Source: Micromonospora echinospora
GTDB lineage: Bacteria > Actinomycetota > Actinomycetes > Mycobacteriales > Micromonosporaceae
Direction: 5' to 3'
Length of the DNA stretch: 64,000 bases
NCBI RefSeq assembly: GCF_014203425.1
Contig: NZ_JACHJC010000001.1
Location: forward strand, 1,798,001-1,862,000
Both the position numbers and the translations under genes were made by a program. Position 1 is the first letter of the stretch; each line of letters opens with the position of its first letter. Below the pieces are notes generated by a model. The model worked only from the letters and a program-made list of their open reading frames with translations. It was not told the DNA's origin and searched no databases. Below, one piece after another: positions 29,177 to 38,879 of the stretch.

Positions 29177-30793
29177 TCATGCCGTACTGATCCGCGCGAC
29201 CGGTTCGACCCCGCCGGTGACCTGCTCGACGCGGTAGGCGGCGAGCGCCTGCCGCCAGACGTCGACCTCGTCGCCGACGACGTGCGAACGGATCAGCCAG
29301 ACGCGCGCCCCGTCGCCGCGCTCGGCCGCCAGTTCGACCGCGTGCCGGAGACTGGCTCCGACGGCCGTGGTGTCGTGGCCGGGCACCACCACGACGTCGG
29401 ACCGGTCGGGCATGTCGACCCACCAGCCCACCGTGTTGCCGTGCGGCACTACCAGCTTCAGCCGCTCGTGGCGGGAGTAGAACGCGAACCCGTACCAGGC
29501 CGCGTTGTTCATGACCACGACGTCGTTCGGGAGGCGGTGCCGGGCCACGTACTCGGTCGCCGAACGCACGTCCGTGACGGCGATCGCCGTGTAGTAGAGC
29601 CCCGGCCTGTTCCCGTCGAACCGGTACCAGTGGCTGTTGCCGGCCGCGTACCCCCCGAGCAGGACCGCGCAGACGGCCGCGGCCAGGACGGCGGGCCGCA
29701 CGCGGGGGAGCCGGCGGCAGGCCAGGTCGGCCGCGCGGCTCGCCAGCCCGGCGACCCCGATGCCGGCCACCGCGGCGGCGGTGACGAGCAGGAAGTGCGA
29801 GGTACGCAGCTCCAGCAGCGGATAGACCTTCGCGACGCCGACAATCGTCGCGACCACCGGCAGGAGCATCACGGCGACCGCGGCGGCGGGCCGGCCGCGC
29901 CTGCGGAGCGTCAGCGTGCCGGCCACGAGCAGGGCGACCACCACCAGCCCGGGCGCGCCGACCACCGGCATCAGCGTGTCGATCTGCCGCGCCAGGTAGC
30001 CGGGCAGCTCGGTCACGCCGGGGAAGTTGTCGGCCCAGAACTGCTGCATGGGCACGTTGCGGCCCTGCATCGAGATGCCGAAGTAGACGCCGGCGAGGAC
30101 CAGCCCGGCGTTGAGCCCGGCCACTGTCACCTCGACCAGGCGTAGCCACTGCCGCCGGACCGCCGTGACCAGCAGCAGACCGCCGAACGCGCACGGCGCC
30201 ACGATCGCGGTGACGTGGCTGACCAGCATGCCCGCGGCGACGGCGGCGGTGAGCACGTTGAGCCGCCGGCGCGACCACCGCTGTTCGACCCAGGCGACCA
30301 GGGCGAGCACGCCCACGGCCACGGCGGCGTCGGCGGTGTACTGCTTGAGATCGTGGCGCACCTGCTGGGCGGGGAGCAGCAGGACCGCCGCCGCGCAGGC
30401 CGCCCCGGCCACCACGCCCCGGCCGGGCGTCGACCACCGCAGCGCCCGGCCGAAACCGTACGCCGCCACGACCGCGAGCCCCTGGAACGCCAGAGTGACC
30501 AGCCGCAGGTCGTCCGGGTCGGGTACCAGCCGCAGCAGGAGGCTCCAGCCGAGCGGGCTGGACGACGTGGTGACCGGCAGATCGCCCAGCGGGAAGCGGA
30601 CGGACAGGGCGACCCACGCCTCGTCGAGCCAGTACGGCGCGGAGAGCATGGTCTTGACGTCGTGCAGGATCGGCAGGAGGCACAGCAGAGCGAGGACGGC
30701 GGTGGTGTCCCACAGGATCGGGCGGGGCCCCGGCGGGCGGTCCGCCGCCCCGCCGCTTCTGTCCACATCGGCTGGTCTCACCCGTGCAACCAC
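29177..30793 (-). CDS. GT-C family membrane glycosyltransferase (GT39/ArnT-like)
   Basis: 538 aa with about 10-11 membrane helices. The first external loop has the acidic motif PYWLDEAWVAL, where DE is the catalytic/metal pair of GT-C transferases that use polyprenyl-phosphate sugars, and the C-terminal soluble part is around WYRFDGNRPGLYYT. The start is uncertain: GTG at 30793 was preferred (AGGGA upstream), with in-frame GTGs shortly downstream. It lies beside a divergent Wzy-like gene at the edge of the polysaccharide locus, so it may add a sugar decoration outside the membrane. Confidence 0.75.
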   Translation of the reverse strand: MVARVRPADVDRSGGAADRPPGPRPILWDTTAVLALLCLLPILHDVKTMLSAPYWLDEAWVALSVRFPLGDLPVTTSSSPLGWSLLLRLVPDPDDLRLVTLAFQGLAVVAAYGFGRALRWSTPGRGVVAGAACAAAVLLLPAQQVRHDLKQYTADAAVAVGVLALVAWVEQRWSRRRLNVLTAAVAAGMLVSHVTAIVAPCAFGGLLLVTAVRRQWLRLVEVTVAGLNAGLVLAGVYFGISMQGRNVPMQQFWADNFPGVTELPGYLARQIDTLMPVVGAPGLVVVALLVAGTLTLRRRGRPAAAVAVMLLPVVATIVGVAKVYPLLELRTSHFLLVTAAAVAGIGVAGLASRAADLACRRLPRVRPAVLAAAVCAVLLGGYAAGNSHWYRFDGNRPGLYYTAIAVTDVRSATEYVARHRLPNDVVVMNNAAWYGFAFYSRHERLKLVVPHGNTVGWWVDMPDRSDVVVVPGHDTTAVGASLRHAVELAAERGDGARVWLIRSHVVGDEVDVWRQALAAYRVEQVTGGVEPVARISTA

Positions 30794-30934
30794 GCAGATC
30801 CCTATCCCCGCCTGCCGACCGGCCGTCACCCTAACCCACCACTCAGGTGCGTCGACAGGCCCGGACCTGCGGGCCGGCGTCCCCGGCCCCAGGGCTGGTG
30901 CCGATCGGCCACGGCTGATCCGTACGATCGTGCG

Positions 30935-32569
30935 GTGCGCGTGTTGGGGGACAGGATCAGGGGCGTGGAGCGCAGGGTGCGTCACCTCGGCCTCGGCCTT
31001 GTCGTTCTGGCGGCCGGGTTCCTGCTGACGGGCAGGTGGCAGCTGGCGCTCGGGGTCGGGGTCGGCGCCCTGCTCGGCTGGGTGCTGACGGAACCGGTCC
31101 GGATCACCTGGGCGGTCTTCGTCATCGCGTTCGCCGTCCCGGTGACCATCGACGTCGGTTATCCGACGAATCCCTCGTACGCGTTGCTGCTGGTCCTGTT
31201 CCTCCTCGCCGCGTGGGGGCGGGTGCTGCGCGCCGAACGCGACGGGTGGCCGCCGAAGGCGCTCGCGGCGGCGCTGCTGCTTCCGGCGTGCGCGGTGCTC
31301 GCGGGGCTCGTCCACTGGCACGGGGTGAAGCCGATCGCCGTCGGCGTCGCGCCTCTGCTGTGCTTCGGCGTGCTGGCCTGGCACCTCGCGGAGGAGGCGC
31401 GGCACGACCGGCGGACCGTCCTGCGGATCGCGGAGGCCCTCACCTGGTTCAGCGTCGCCGTGGCCGCGTTCGCCAAGTATCAGACCGCTTCCCGGAGCTG
31501 GCCGATCTTCGACCAGTTCGCGTACGACTGGACCTACACCTCGGCGTTCGACGCGACCCGGGCGGTGGGCCTGTCCGGGCACCCCATCATCTACGGCACG
31601 TTCGCCATGGCGATGGTGCTCGTCGCGCTGACCCTCCGGGGCCGGTTCTGGTACGTGCCGGTCACCGCCAACCTCGTCGGCCTGGTGCTCTCGGGCACCC
31701 GCAGCGCCTGGGTGGGCACGGTTCTCGCGCTCGGGTTCTGGCTGCTCCTTCAGTGGCGTAAGGCCAGCTGGCGCGGCCTGGGCAGCGCTGCCGCCATCAC
31801 CGCGATCACCTGGGCGCTCGTGGCGTTCAGCCCGCCGGCCCTGCTGCCCGACACCACCGCCTCGACGCCGACCGGCCAGGGCGCCGCCACCGCCACCGCC
31901 ACCGCCACCGCCCCGCCCCCGAGTCCGGCCGCCCCGGCGGCGAGTTCGGCGGCGCCGGCTCCCGAGTCGCCCGTGTCCACGCCGAGCCCGGCCGCTCCGG
32001 CGCCTCCGACGGCGAGTTCCGTGGCGCCGGAGCCCAGCGCGCCGGCCCCGGCGGCGCCGACCGGGAGCGCCGTGGACTCCGTCGACGTGGCGGGATCACG
32101 GATCTCCGACCCGGCCAGCGCCGACGCCCGCTTCACGCGCATGAGCGTGGTCTGGGACGGCATCACCCGCGACTGGTCCACAGTGGTCTTCGGCAACGGG
32201 CCGGAAGCCAACGTGCGGTTCCTGGAAAACGTCGGCATCGGCGACGGTCAGGCCCAGGTCTTCGACAACACCTACCTGACGTTCTGGTACAACTTTGGCC
32301 TGATCGGACTGGCCTGCCTGCTGGCGCTCCTGGTGCTGCTGTACCGGCGCCTCCGGTCGCTGCCGGCCCGCCTCCTGCTGGTCGGGTTCGCGGCCCAGAT
32401 CTTCTTCTTCGACGTGTGGCTGTGGCTGGGCGCCGTGGCCGTGCTGCTCCTGGCGGTCGCGCTGGGCGCCGCCGACAACCCGTCCCTGTCGGCGCGAGCG
32501 CTGCCGCTGCCCCGTCGCCGGCGACCGGGCACGGAAGCCGCCGCCCCGGCCGCCGCGGGCCCGCGCTAA
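30935..32569 (+). CDS. O-antigen ligase / Wzy-like polymerase with a large low-complexity insert
   Basis: 544 aa, about 11-12 membrane helices. The Wzy_C region is recognisable from VLSGTRSAWVGTVLA (254-268, with the conserved Arg) and the late loop FGNGPEANV ... FDNTYLTFWYNFGLIG. Between them residues 308-380 are almost only Ala, Pro, Ser and Thr (31856-32074), within the large periplasm-facing loop where catalysis takes place; that is unusual. A TACGAT box ends 6 bases before the GTG at 30935, suggesting a leaderless start. Likely role: polymerising or transferring the locus's lipid-linked glycan. Confidence 0.8.
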   Translation: MRVLGDRIRGVERRVRHLGLGLVVLAAGFLLTGRWQLALGVGVGALLGWVLTEPVRITWAVFVIAFAVPVTIDVGYPTNPSYALLLVLFLLAAWGRVLRAERDGWPPKALAAALLLPACAVLAGLVHWHGVKPIAVGVAPLLCFGVLAWHLAEEARHDRRTVLRIAEALTWFSVAVAAFAKYQTASRSWPIFDQFAYDWTYTSAFDATRAVGLSGHPIIYGTFAMAMVLVALTLRGRFWYVPVTANLVGLVLSGTRSAWVGTVLALGFWLLLQWRKASWRGLGSAAAITAITWALVAFSPPALLPDTTASTPTGQGAATATATATAPPPSPAAPAASSAAPAPESPVSTPSPAAPAPPTASSVAPEPSAPAPAAPTGSAVDSVDVAGSRISDPASADARFTRMSVVWDGITRDWSTVVFGNGPEANVRFLENVGIGDGQAQVFDNTYLTFWYNFGLIGLACLLALLVLLYRRLRSLPARLLLVGFAAQIFFFDVWLWLGAVAVLLLAVALGAADNPSLSARALPLPRRRRPGTEAAAPAAAGPR

Positions 32570-33846
32570 CCGGCGGCGGGCGCGGCAGCCGGATTCCGCT
32601 CGACGTCCGCCGCGCGCCCGGGCTCCGGACGCGGGCCGGGCGGTGGATCGCCGGACGGCTCGCGCAGCCCGGGCGGCGTCCAGTCCTTTCCCCGCAGCGC
32701 CGGCTTCTCGACCAGGTGCCAGGAGAGCATCGCCAATCCGAGGCTGAGCAGCGCGCTGACCAGGAAGAACCCGGCCACGCCGAGGGCCGGTAGGCCGATC
32801 TTGGCGAGCACCTGCTGCACCACGAACGAGTAGATGTAGACCCCGTACGAGTAGTCGTTGTCGCGGCCGACGCGGTGCAGCATCGTCGGCAGCCGCACGG
32901 CCAGCCAGAGGACGGCGTACGCGTAGGCGAGCAGCGCCGGGGCGAAGAACGCCCCGTCGGCGGCGTTCGGCCCCGGGCCGACGAAGTCGCCACGCGCGGC
33001 GAGCCAGCCGACCGTCCCGAGCGCGAGCGCGCCGAGCAGGTCGTTCATCGGCAGCCGGTCGCGGTACAGCTCGGCGGCCCCGCCGGCCAGGAACATGAAT
33101 CCGTACCAGAGCAGGTAGGTCTTCTCCAGCGTGCCGAGCATCGGCAGCGGACCGATGGCCCCGCTCGTCCAGACCGCCGCCCCGGGCTGGAGATGGTTCC
33201 AGCAGAGGACGCCGAACACCGCGACCACGGCGAGCAGTGTGAGCCAGCGGAGCTGCCGGCGAAGGACGGTCAGCGCGGCCAGGACGGCCACCGCCAGATA
33301 GCAGTAGATCTCGTAGGCGAGGGTCCACAACGACCCGTTGAGCGTGTTCCCGCCCTGCCAGTGCCAGTACGGGGTGTCTCCGCGCAGCAGGTCGGCGATG
33401 CCGAACTGCCGCAGCCCGCCCCACCAGTTCTGCCGCAGGTAGTCGAGCACGCCGCCCGGGCTGCGCCACAGCCCGTCGACAGTGCCGTGCCGGTCCAGGT
33501 ACAGCAGCGGCGCGACGACCAGGCCGGTGAACAGCAGGCAGACCCACAGGCCGGGCCAGATCCGCAGCGCCCGGTGCCACAGGAAGCGGGGCACCGAGTT
33601 GCGCCGCGCCGATCCGACGACGAGGAACCCGGAGATCGTGAAGAAGCCCGCCACCGCCAGGGCGCCCAGGTCGACCCGGTGCAGCAGCGGACGCCCGAAT
33701 CCGAGCGCGGCGGTGTGGGACAGCACCACGGCCAGCGCGAAGGCGAGTCGCAGGGCGCCGAATCCGTTGGCGCGGCCGTGGTACGCCGTAGCCATCGGCT
33801 GCGACACGAGCGCACGCCGGACGGCGGTCTTCAGGAGGGGAGGCAC
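32566..33846 (-). CDS. Acyltransferase 3 family membrane protein
   Basis: 426 aa, about 10 membrane helices. The opening FGALRLAFALAVVLSHTAAL and GFFTISGFLVVGS ... RFLWHRALRIWPG match acyltransferase-3 (OafA/NodX) enzymes, which O-acetylate surface sugars; the catalytic His is in LSHTA. The C-terminus ends in a Pro-rich cytosolic tail. It is the last gene of the minus-strand polysaccharide operon, 15 bases after the first GT2 gene, and its stop overlaps the Wzy-like stop by four bases. Confidence 0.85.
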   Translation of the reverse strand: MPPLLKTAVRRALVSQPMATAYHGRANGFGALRLAFALAVVLSHTAALGFGRPLLHRVDLGALAVAGFFTISGFLVVGSARRNSVPRFLWHRALRIWPGLWVCLLFTGLVVAPLLYLDRHGTVDGLWRSPGGVLDYLRQNWWGGLRQFGIADLLRGDTPYWHWQGGNTLNGSLWTLAYEIYCYLAVAVLAALTVLRRQLRWLTLLAVVAVFGVLCWNHLQPGAAVWTSGAIGPLPMLGTLEKTYLLWYGFMFLAGGAAELYRDRLPMNDLLGALALGTVGWLAARGDFVGPGPNAADGAFFAPALLAYAYAVLWLAVRLPTMLHRVGRDNDYSYGVYIYSFVVQQVLAKIGLPALGVAGFFLVSALLSLGLAMLSWHLVEKPALRGKDWTPPGLREPSGDPPPGPRPEPGRAADVERNPAAAPAAG

Positions 33847-33861
33847 GCGGACCGACCCGGC

Positions 33862-34692
33862 TCAGCCGGCCACCGGCGGGCGGGGCGCGGGCACCCGTGA
33901 ACCGATCAGGCCGGCCGCCCGGTGGTGCCGGCGTGCGGCCGGCGGCAGGCCGACCAGGAACTCGGGGAACATGCCGAAGAAGACCCGGGCGCTGCGCAGC
34001 TCCAGCGTGTGCGCCGGCGACCACCGCACCGAGTTCGTCGCCCGCGCCCAGTGGTGGGTCCACCGCACGTCGCCGAGCAGAGCGACAGGGAAACCGCGCT
34101 GCCACGCCCGCAGACCCAGCTCGTGGTCCTCGTAGTAGAGGAAGAACCGCTCGTTCCACCCACCCAGCTCGACGAGGTCCGCGGTGCGTCCGGCGACCGC
34201 CGCCCCCATCAGCCAGGCGACGTAGCGGACCTCACCCGGCTCCGCCACCATCCGGTACGACGCGTGCAGGCGGGACAGCGGCCACAGCTTCCGGTTGCCG
34301 AGCTTCGCGGTGGCGTACGGGAAGCCACGCCCGTTGGGCTGCGGCGTTCCCCCGGTCGTGAGCAGTTGGGGCGCCACCAGGCCGCCGTGCGTGTCCAGGT
34401 GCCGCGCGAGCACGTCCAGCCCGTCCGGGCGGACCTCCAGGTCCGGGTTCGCGAAGAGGAGGTACCTGCCGCCGGCCTCGTGCAGCGCGACGTTGTTGGC
34501 CCGGGAGAAGCCGACGTTCTCCGGCAGCGGGATGACCCGGGCGCCCAACTCCCGGGCCACCGCCGCGGAGTCGTCGGACGACGCGTTGTCCACCACGATC
34601 CACTCGTACGGCTTCTCGCCGCGCCAGCAGCGGCGCAGCGTGTCCGCCGAGTTGTAGGTGACAGTCACGACACTCCACGGGTGTCCCGTCAT
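33862..34692 (-). CDS. Glycosyltransferase family 2 (rhamnosyltransferase-like)
   Basis: 276 aa. GT-A fold: SVVTVTYNSADTLRRC at the start, IVVDNASSDDS, a DxD-like FANPDLEVRPDG near 85, and the acceptor region YVAWLMGAAVAGRTADL ... NERFFLYYEDHELGLR. The ED-near-YYEDHELG pattern resembles dTDP-rhamnose-using WbbL-type enzymes, fitting the rhamnose genes nearby. The start overlaps the preceding gene's stop by one base (TGATG). Confidence 0.88.
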   Translation of the reverse strand: MTGHPWSVVTVTYNSADTLRRCWRGEKPYEWIVVDNASSDDSAAVARELGARVIPLPENVGFSRANNVALHEAGGRYLLFANPDLEVRPDGLDVLARHLDTHGGLVAPQLLTTGGTPQPNGRGFPYATAKLGNRKLWPLSRLHASYRMVAEPGEVRYVAWLMGAAVAGRTADLVELGGWNERFFLYYEDHELGLRAWQRGFPVALLGDVRWTHHWARATNSVRWSPAHTLELRSARVFFGMFPEFLVGLPPAARRHHRAAGLIGSRVPAPRPPVAG

Positions 34693-35609
34693 CACGCTCT
34701 CCGAACTGTCAGATAGCTGAGCAGAGTCGCGAAGCCGAACCGCTTGCCGGTCCACTGCCGGCGGGCGGCCGGCCCCTGCCGCAGGCCGTGTCCCACGCCG
34801 CGCAGGAACGGCCGCAGCAGGCCCTGGCGGACACGCCGGGCGGCGAGCGCGACGTGCGCCAACGCGAGGACCGGGAGCGCGACGAGCAGCAGCGGCCAGG
34901 TGAGCGTCCGCGCCGCGACCAGGAGCCGGTTGCGGGCCAGGAGGAACGCCCGGAAGCCCTGCAGCCGGTCGTCGCCGTCGACGCTGTGCCCACCGGCGTG
35001 GGGGAGCATGAGATCCAGCGGGCGGGTGGGCGTCCCCGAGGCGTAGAGCCGCAGAGCGAGGTCGGCGTCCTCACCCCACGCGAACAGGTGCTCGTAGAAC
35101 CCGCCGAACCTGCGGTACAGGTCGGTGGGGAAGACCGCCGCGCCGCCGGACGGGCCCAGTGGCGCCCGCGCCGTCGTGGCGGACCGGTCGATGAACAGCG
35201 AGACCGGGTTCAGGTCGATGCCCACGTACTCGCCGCCGTGCATGGCCAGGCCGACCGCGACCGGGGTGCCGGGGTCCTCCGCGACGGTGGCGCAGATGCG
35301 GGCCAGCGCGCCGTCGGGCAGCCAGACGTCCGGGTTCAGCAGCAGCACGTGGCTGGTGGTGGTGGCCGCGACGGCCCGGTTGCAGCCGGCCGCGAACCCG
35401 GGGTTGGACGAGTCGGGGAGGTACCGGTACCGGTCGTGGTCGAGGCAGCCGGCGATGATCTCCGCGCATCCGTCCTCGGGCCAGTTGTCGGCGAAGACGA
35501 ACCGGACCGGCAGACCTTCGGCGCTGCGTACCCAGGTGGGCAGCGTCTCGGCGAGCATGCCGGCGGACCGGTACAGCACCGTGACCACAGTCAGCTCCAC
35601 GGCGGTCAT
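34692..35609 (-). CDS. Glycosyltransferase family 2
   Basis: 305 aa. ELTVVTVLYRSAGML at the start, FVFADNWPEDG, the LLLNPDVWLPDGAL donor motif and FGGFYEHLFAWGEDADLALR acceptor/base region. The C-terminal 90 residues are rich in Leu, Arg and aromatic residues and may associate with the membrane. It is coupled to both neighbours by overlapping starts and stops. Confidence 0.88.
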   Translation of the reverse strand: MTAVELTVVTVLYRSAGMLAETLPTWVRSAEGLPVRFVFADNWPEDGCAEIIAGCLDHDRYRYLPDSSNPGFAAGCNRAVAATTTSHVLLLNPDVWLPDGALARICATVAEDPGTPVAVGLAMHGGEYVGIDLNPVSLFIDRSATTARAPLGPSGGAAVFPTDLYRRFGGFYEHLFAWGEDADLALRLYASGTPTRPLDLMLPHAGGHSVDGDDRLQGFRAFLLARNRLLVAARTLTWPLLLVALPVLALAHVALAARRVRQGLLRPFLRGVGHGLRQGPAARRQWTGKRFGFATLLSYLTVRRA

Positions 35610-36682
35610 AGCAGCGACCGGTACAGACTCTGCCAGCGCGTCACGCACCGGTCGAAGGCGTACTCCTGGGCGTACCACTCGGCCACGGCCTGCCGCTCGT
35701 CGGCGGGCCCGGCGTGGGCCAGCGCCCGGCGGACGGCGGCGGCCAGCGCGGCGGGGCTGAGGTCGGCCCGGACGGCGAGCGTGCCGGTGGCGTGCCGGGT
35801 GACCTCGGCCAGGCCGCCGGCCCCGGTGTGCACCACCGGTACGCCCAGGGACAGCGCCTCCAGCGCGCTGAGCCCGAACGACTCGACCCGGGACGGGACC
35901 AGGAGGCAGTCGACGCGCCGCAGGAAGTCCGCCGCGCTGACCCGCCCGACGAGTTCCAGGTTCGGCCGGGCCGCGATCGGCAGCGAGCCGGCGCCGGCGA
36001 CCTTGACGTCCATCTCCGGCAGGTGCGCGGCGGTCTCGGCCAGCAGGTCCGCGCCCTTCTCCCGCTCCAACCGGCCCAGGTAGCCGACCACGGGCCGCCG
36101 GCCGGGCGTCGGCGCGTCGGCGGGCTTCGGGCCGGGCCAGTCGGCCGGCAGGGGGTTGGGGATCAGGTGGATGTTCCCGACGCGCCCTCGCTCGCGCAGC
36201 TCGGTGGCCTCGAACTCGGACACCGCGACTGTCGCGTGCGGCCGGAGGCGGCGCATCGCCAGGTCCAGCGTGATGTTGGACTGGATGGCGGCCTTCTGCT
36301 GCCACGACCCGGCGGTGTCCCGGTACTGCCAGAGGCTGTTGTGCAGGGTGACCACGAGCGGGGTGCGGTCCAGGCTGAGCGCGGCCCGCGCGTGCATGGC
36401 GGCGGACAGCAGGTGGGCGCAGACCACGTCCGGCTTCACCTCGCGGACGAGACGACGGATCTCCCGCGCGTAGCCGAGGTCGATCCGGCTGGTCGCGCCG
36501 AGCCCGACCCACGGCACCCCGGCCTCGCGCAGCGACCGGCCCACCTCGTCGTCCGAGGTGGCGGCCACCACGTCGACGCCGGTGCGGGCGTGCGCCGGCA
36601 CCAGTTCGGTGAGCATCCGCTCCGCGCCGCCCAGCTGCCGCCGCCCGGCGCCACCTGTCGTGCAGACGAAGAGCACCTTCAC
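35606..36682 (-). CDS. Glycosyltransferase family 4
   Basis: 358 aa. GT-B fold: VLFVCTTGGAGRRQLGGAERML at the N-terminus (with the Gly-rich GGAERM acceptor loop), NIHLIPNPLPADW in the hinge, and the donor-site segment VPSRVESFGLSALEALSLGVPVV with the E-x7-E motif characteristic of GT4. GTG start at 36682 was chosen because it begins the first beta strand and overlaps the upstream gene's stop (GTGA). Donor sugar unknown. Confidence 0.9.
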   Translation of the reverse strand: MKVLFVCTTGGAGRRQLGGAERMLTELVPAHARTGVDVVAATSDDEVGRSLREAGVPWVGLGATSRIDLGYAREIRRLVREVKPDVVCAHLLSAAMHARAALSLDRTPLVVTLHNSLWQYRDTAGSWQQKAAIQSNITLDLAMRRLRPHATVAVSEFEATELRERGRVGNIHLIPNPLPADWPGPKPADAPTPGRRPVVGYLGRLEREKGADLLAETAAHLPEMDVKVAGAGSLPIAARPNLELVGRVSAADFLRRVDCLLVPSRVESFGLSALEALSLGVPVVHTGAGGLAEVTRHATGTLAVRADLSPAALAAAVRRALAHAGPADERQAVAEWYAQEYAFDRCVTRWQSLYRSLL

Positions 36683-37530
36683 GACGCACGCAGTCCCGCG
36701 ACGGCCCCGCGCGCTATCGCGCGACGCACGGAGTCGCGGCCCACCGCCGCCCGCAGCAGGATGCCGCAGACGTACGCGGTGGCCGCCACGCGACCACGGC
36801 GGCCGCCCAGGTCCCGGCTGGCCCGGATGAACTCGCGGGTACGCCGCTCGGAGATCTCCTCGGCCGACCAGCGGCGCTTCGCCGTCGCGTCGTCCTCGTG
36901 CATGATCACGGCGTCCGCCACGTACGCCAGCCGTTTGCCCTGCCGGCGCACCGCCCAGCACAGCCGCATGTCCTCGGAGTAGAAGAACGACGTCTCGTCG
37001 ACTCCGCCGACGGCGTCGAAGGTGCTGCGCCGCAGCGCGACGAACGGCCCGGTCAGCCAGTCCGCCTGCTCCGGGGGCGCGACGATCCGCAGGCGCGGCA
37101 CCACGAGGCTCAGCCCGGTGGCGTGGCCCAGCCCGACCCCCATGGTCAGGAACCGGCCGCCCTCGGTCTGCGGCACGCCCTCCGGCGTCACCACCGCGGG
37201 GAAGGCCGCGCCCACCTCCGGGTCCTCCAGAGCCGCGAGCAGCCGGGCCACCGCGTCGTCGTGCACGACGATGTCGTTGTTGGAGAGGATGACGTTCGCC
37301 CTGCTGGTGTGCCGTACGCCGAGGTTCATGCCCCGGGCGTACCCCAGGTTCGAGCCGGACTGGACATAGGTGACGCCCTGCTGGGCGCAGAACTCGCTCA
37401 GCGCCTGGCGGATCTCCGCCGAGCTGCCGTTGTCCACGACGACGATCTCGGCCTCGGCGGGCAGTGACAGGACGCAGGCGCGGGTGCGGTGGAAGTCCTC
37501 CCAGGCGAGAACCACGATCGAGACGTCCAT
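36679..37530 (-). CDS. Glycosyltransferase family 2
   Basis: 283 aa. VSIVVLAWEDFHRTRACVLSL, IVVVDNGSS, YARGMNLGVRHT and ILSNNDIVVHDDA (donor motif), then WLTGPFVALRRSTFDAVGGVDETSFFYSEDMRLCW. Third GT2 in the operon. A good GGTGTGAG ribosome binding site precedes the ATG. Confidence 0.88.
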   Translation of the reverse strand: MDVSIVVLAWEDFHRTRACVLSLPAEAEIVVVDNGSSAEIRQALSEFCAQQGVTYVQSGSNLGYARGMNLGVRHTSRANVILSNNDIVVHDDAVARLLAALEDPEVGAAFPAVVTPEGVPQTEGGRFLTMGVGLGHATGLSLVVPRLRIVAPPEQADWLTGPFVALRRSTFDAVGGVDETSFFYSEDMRLCWAVRRQGKRLAYVADAVIMHEDDATAKRRWSAEEISERRTREFIRASRDLGGRRGRVAATAYVCGILLRAAVGRDSVRRAIARGAVAGLRAS

Positions 37531-37531
37531 C

Positions 37532-38800
37532 TCACACCATCCCAGGATTCGGCGGCTGCGCTCGTCGCAGGCTCGCTCTCGACGCGAACGCGTGTACGGC
37601 GTAGGCGAGCGAGGAGGCGACCGCCGCCCCGACCACACCGGCCCACGGGATGACGCCGAAGTATGCCGGTATCGCGACCGCCGACGTGACGACGGCAACC
37701 ACTGTGGTCGCCTTCTCGCCCCGCCGCTTCAGCAGCAGGGCGCTCCAGCTCTTCCCGGCCGCCGTGGCGAGCGAGCCCGGCAGGAGCAGCAGCCCGAGCA
37801 GCCAGGCGTGCCGGTACTCCGGCGCCAGGAAGCCCAGCACGCCGAGCCCGGCGATCGCGGCCAGGGCGATCGGCAGGGCGGCCTTCACCACCGCCGGCGT
37901 CGGGTCCGGCCCGTCCCCGCCGTCCCGGTCGGCCAGGATGCGCTGCGCCCGCACCACGGCGCCGGCCTGCGCGAACTCCAGGGCCGCGACCGCCAGCGCG
38001 TAGACGCCGAGCGGACCGGCCCCGGCGAACCTGGCCACCAGGACCTGGTTGAACCGCAGCGTCATCATCTGCGCGAAGATGCCCAGGTGCAGGCTCCCGA
38101 CCGCGAGCAGGTCGGCCCGGTAGTCCGACCCGGTCGAGGTGGGCGCCGGGGCTGCTCCGGCCCGCCGCAGCCGGACCAGGATCAGGCCGCACACGGCGAA
38201 GGCGCTGAGCCACTGGACCCCGAGCCACACCATGCTCCACAGGCCGCCGTCGAGCCGGCCGGCGGCGTAGAGGGCGGCGTAACCGGCGACCAGAACCGCG
38301 CCGCTCGCCGCGCGCATCGCGTAGACCAGCCGGAAGCTGCGCTGCCGCAGGGCGATCGACGAGACCGTGTTGAACACGGTCAGACCCACCGCGGACCCGA
38401 CGCCGACCAGATAGGCGCCGACCCCCGCCGCCGCGGTGAGCAGCGCGGCGGCGACACCGGACAGGAGTACGGAGACGCCGAGGATCGCGACCAGGTACGC
38501 CCGCCCGCGGGACTGCACCCAGCCGGCCGGGCGCGAGATGAGGAAGGTGTCGAGCGAGAGCCCGCCGACGGCCGCGCCGAGCGTGGCGCTCACCATGTTC
38601 GCCGACAGCTCGCCGCGCTCCGCCGCGGGCAGCGTCACCGACATGACCGCAGCCAGGCCGGTCAGGCCCAGCGCGCCGAGATAGAGGCGCTCGGGCGCGA
38701 CGAGCCGCCCCAGCAGACCGGCCGCCCGGCGCCGCGACGGAGGTGTCGTGCCGGGGTCCGACGAGGACTGAGCAGCGTCGACCAGCGAACCGCCTGTCAC
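37532..38800 (-). CDS. Polysaccharide flippase-like membrane protein (MOP/Wzx-type)
   Basis: 422 aa, about 12 hydrophobic helices without a long soluble domain. Composition and the pattern of paired helices fit lipid-linked oligosaccharide flippases; motifs in this family are weak, so the call rests partly on context among glycosyltransferases and a Wzy-like gene. GTG start at 38800, with GGGGGA 8 bases upstream. The 79-bp gap to rfbC contains a perfect TGACCGGTCA palindrome (38873-38882) and could hold its own promoter. Confidence 0.7.
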   Translation of the reverse strand: MTGGSLVDAAQSSSDPGTTPPSRRRAAGLLGRLVAPERLYLGALGLTGLAAVMSVTLPAAERGELSANMVSATLGAAVGGLSLDTFLISRPAGWVQSRGRAYLVAILGVSVLLSGVAAALLTAAAGVGAYLVGVGSAVGLTVFNTVSSIALRQRSFRLVYAMRAASGAVLVAGYAALYAAGRLDGGLWSMVWLGVQWLSAFAVCGLILVRLRRAGAAPAPTSTGSDYRADLLAVGSLHLGIFAQMMTLRFNQVLVARFAGAGPLGVYALAVAALEFAQAGAVVRAQRILADRDGGDGPDPTPAVVKAALPIALAAIAGLGVLGFLAPEYRHAWLLGLLLLPGSLATAAGKSWSALLLKRRGEKATTVVAVVTSAVAIPAYFGVIPWAGVVGAAVASSLAYAVHAFASRASLRRAQPPNPGMV

Positions 38801-38879
38801 TCGTCTCCCCCAAACGGTGCGGCACAGGTACGGGTACGTCGAGTACCACGTCGCTGGCATTTTCTACCCGAATGACCGG

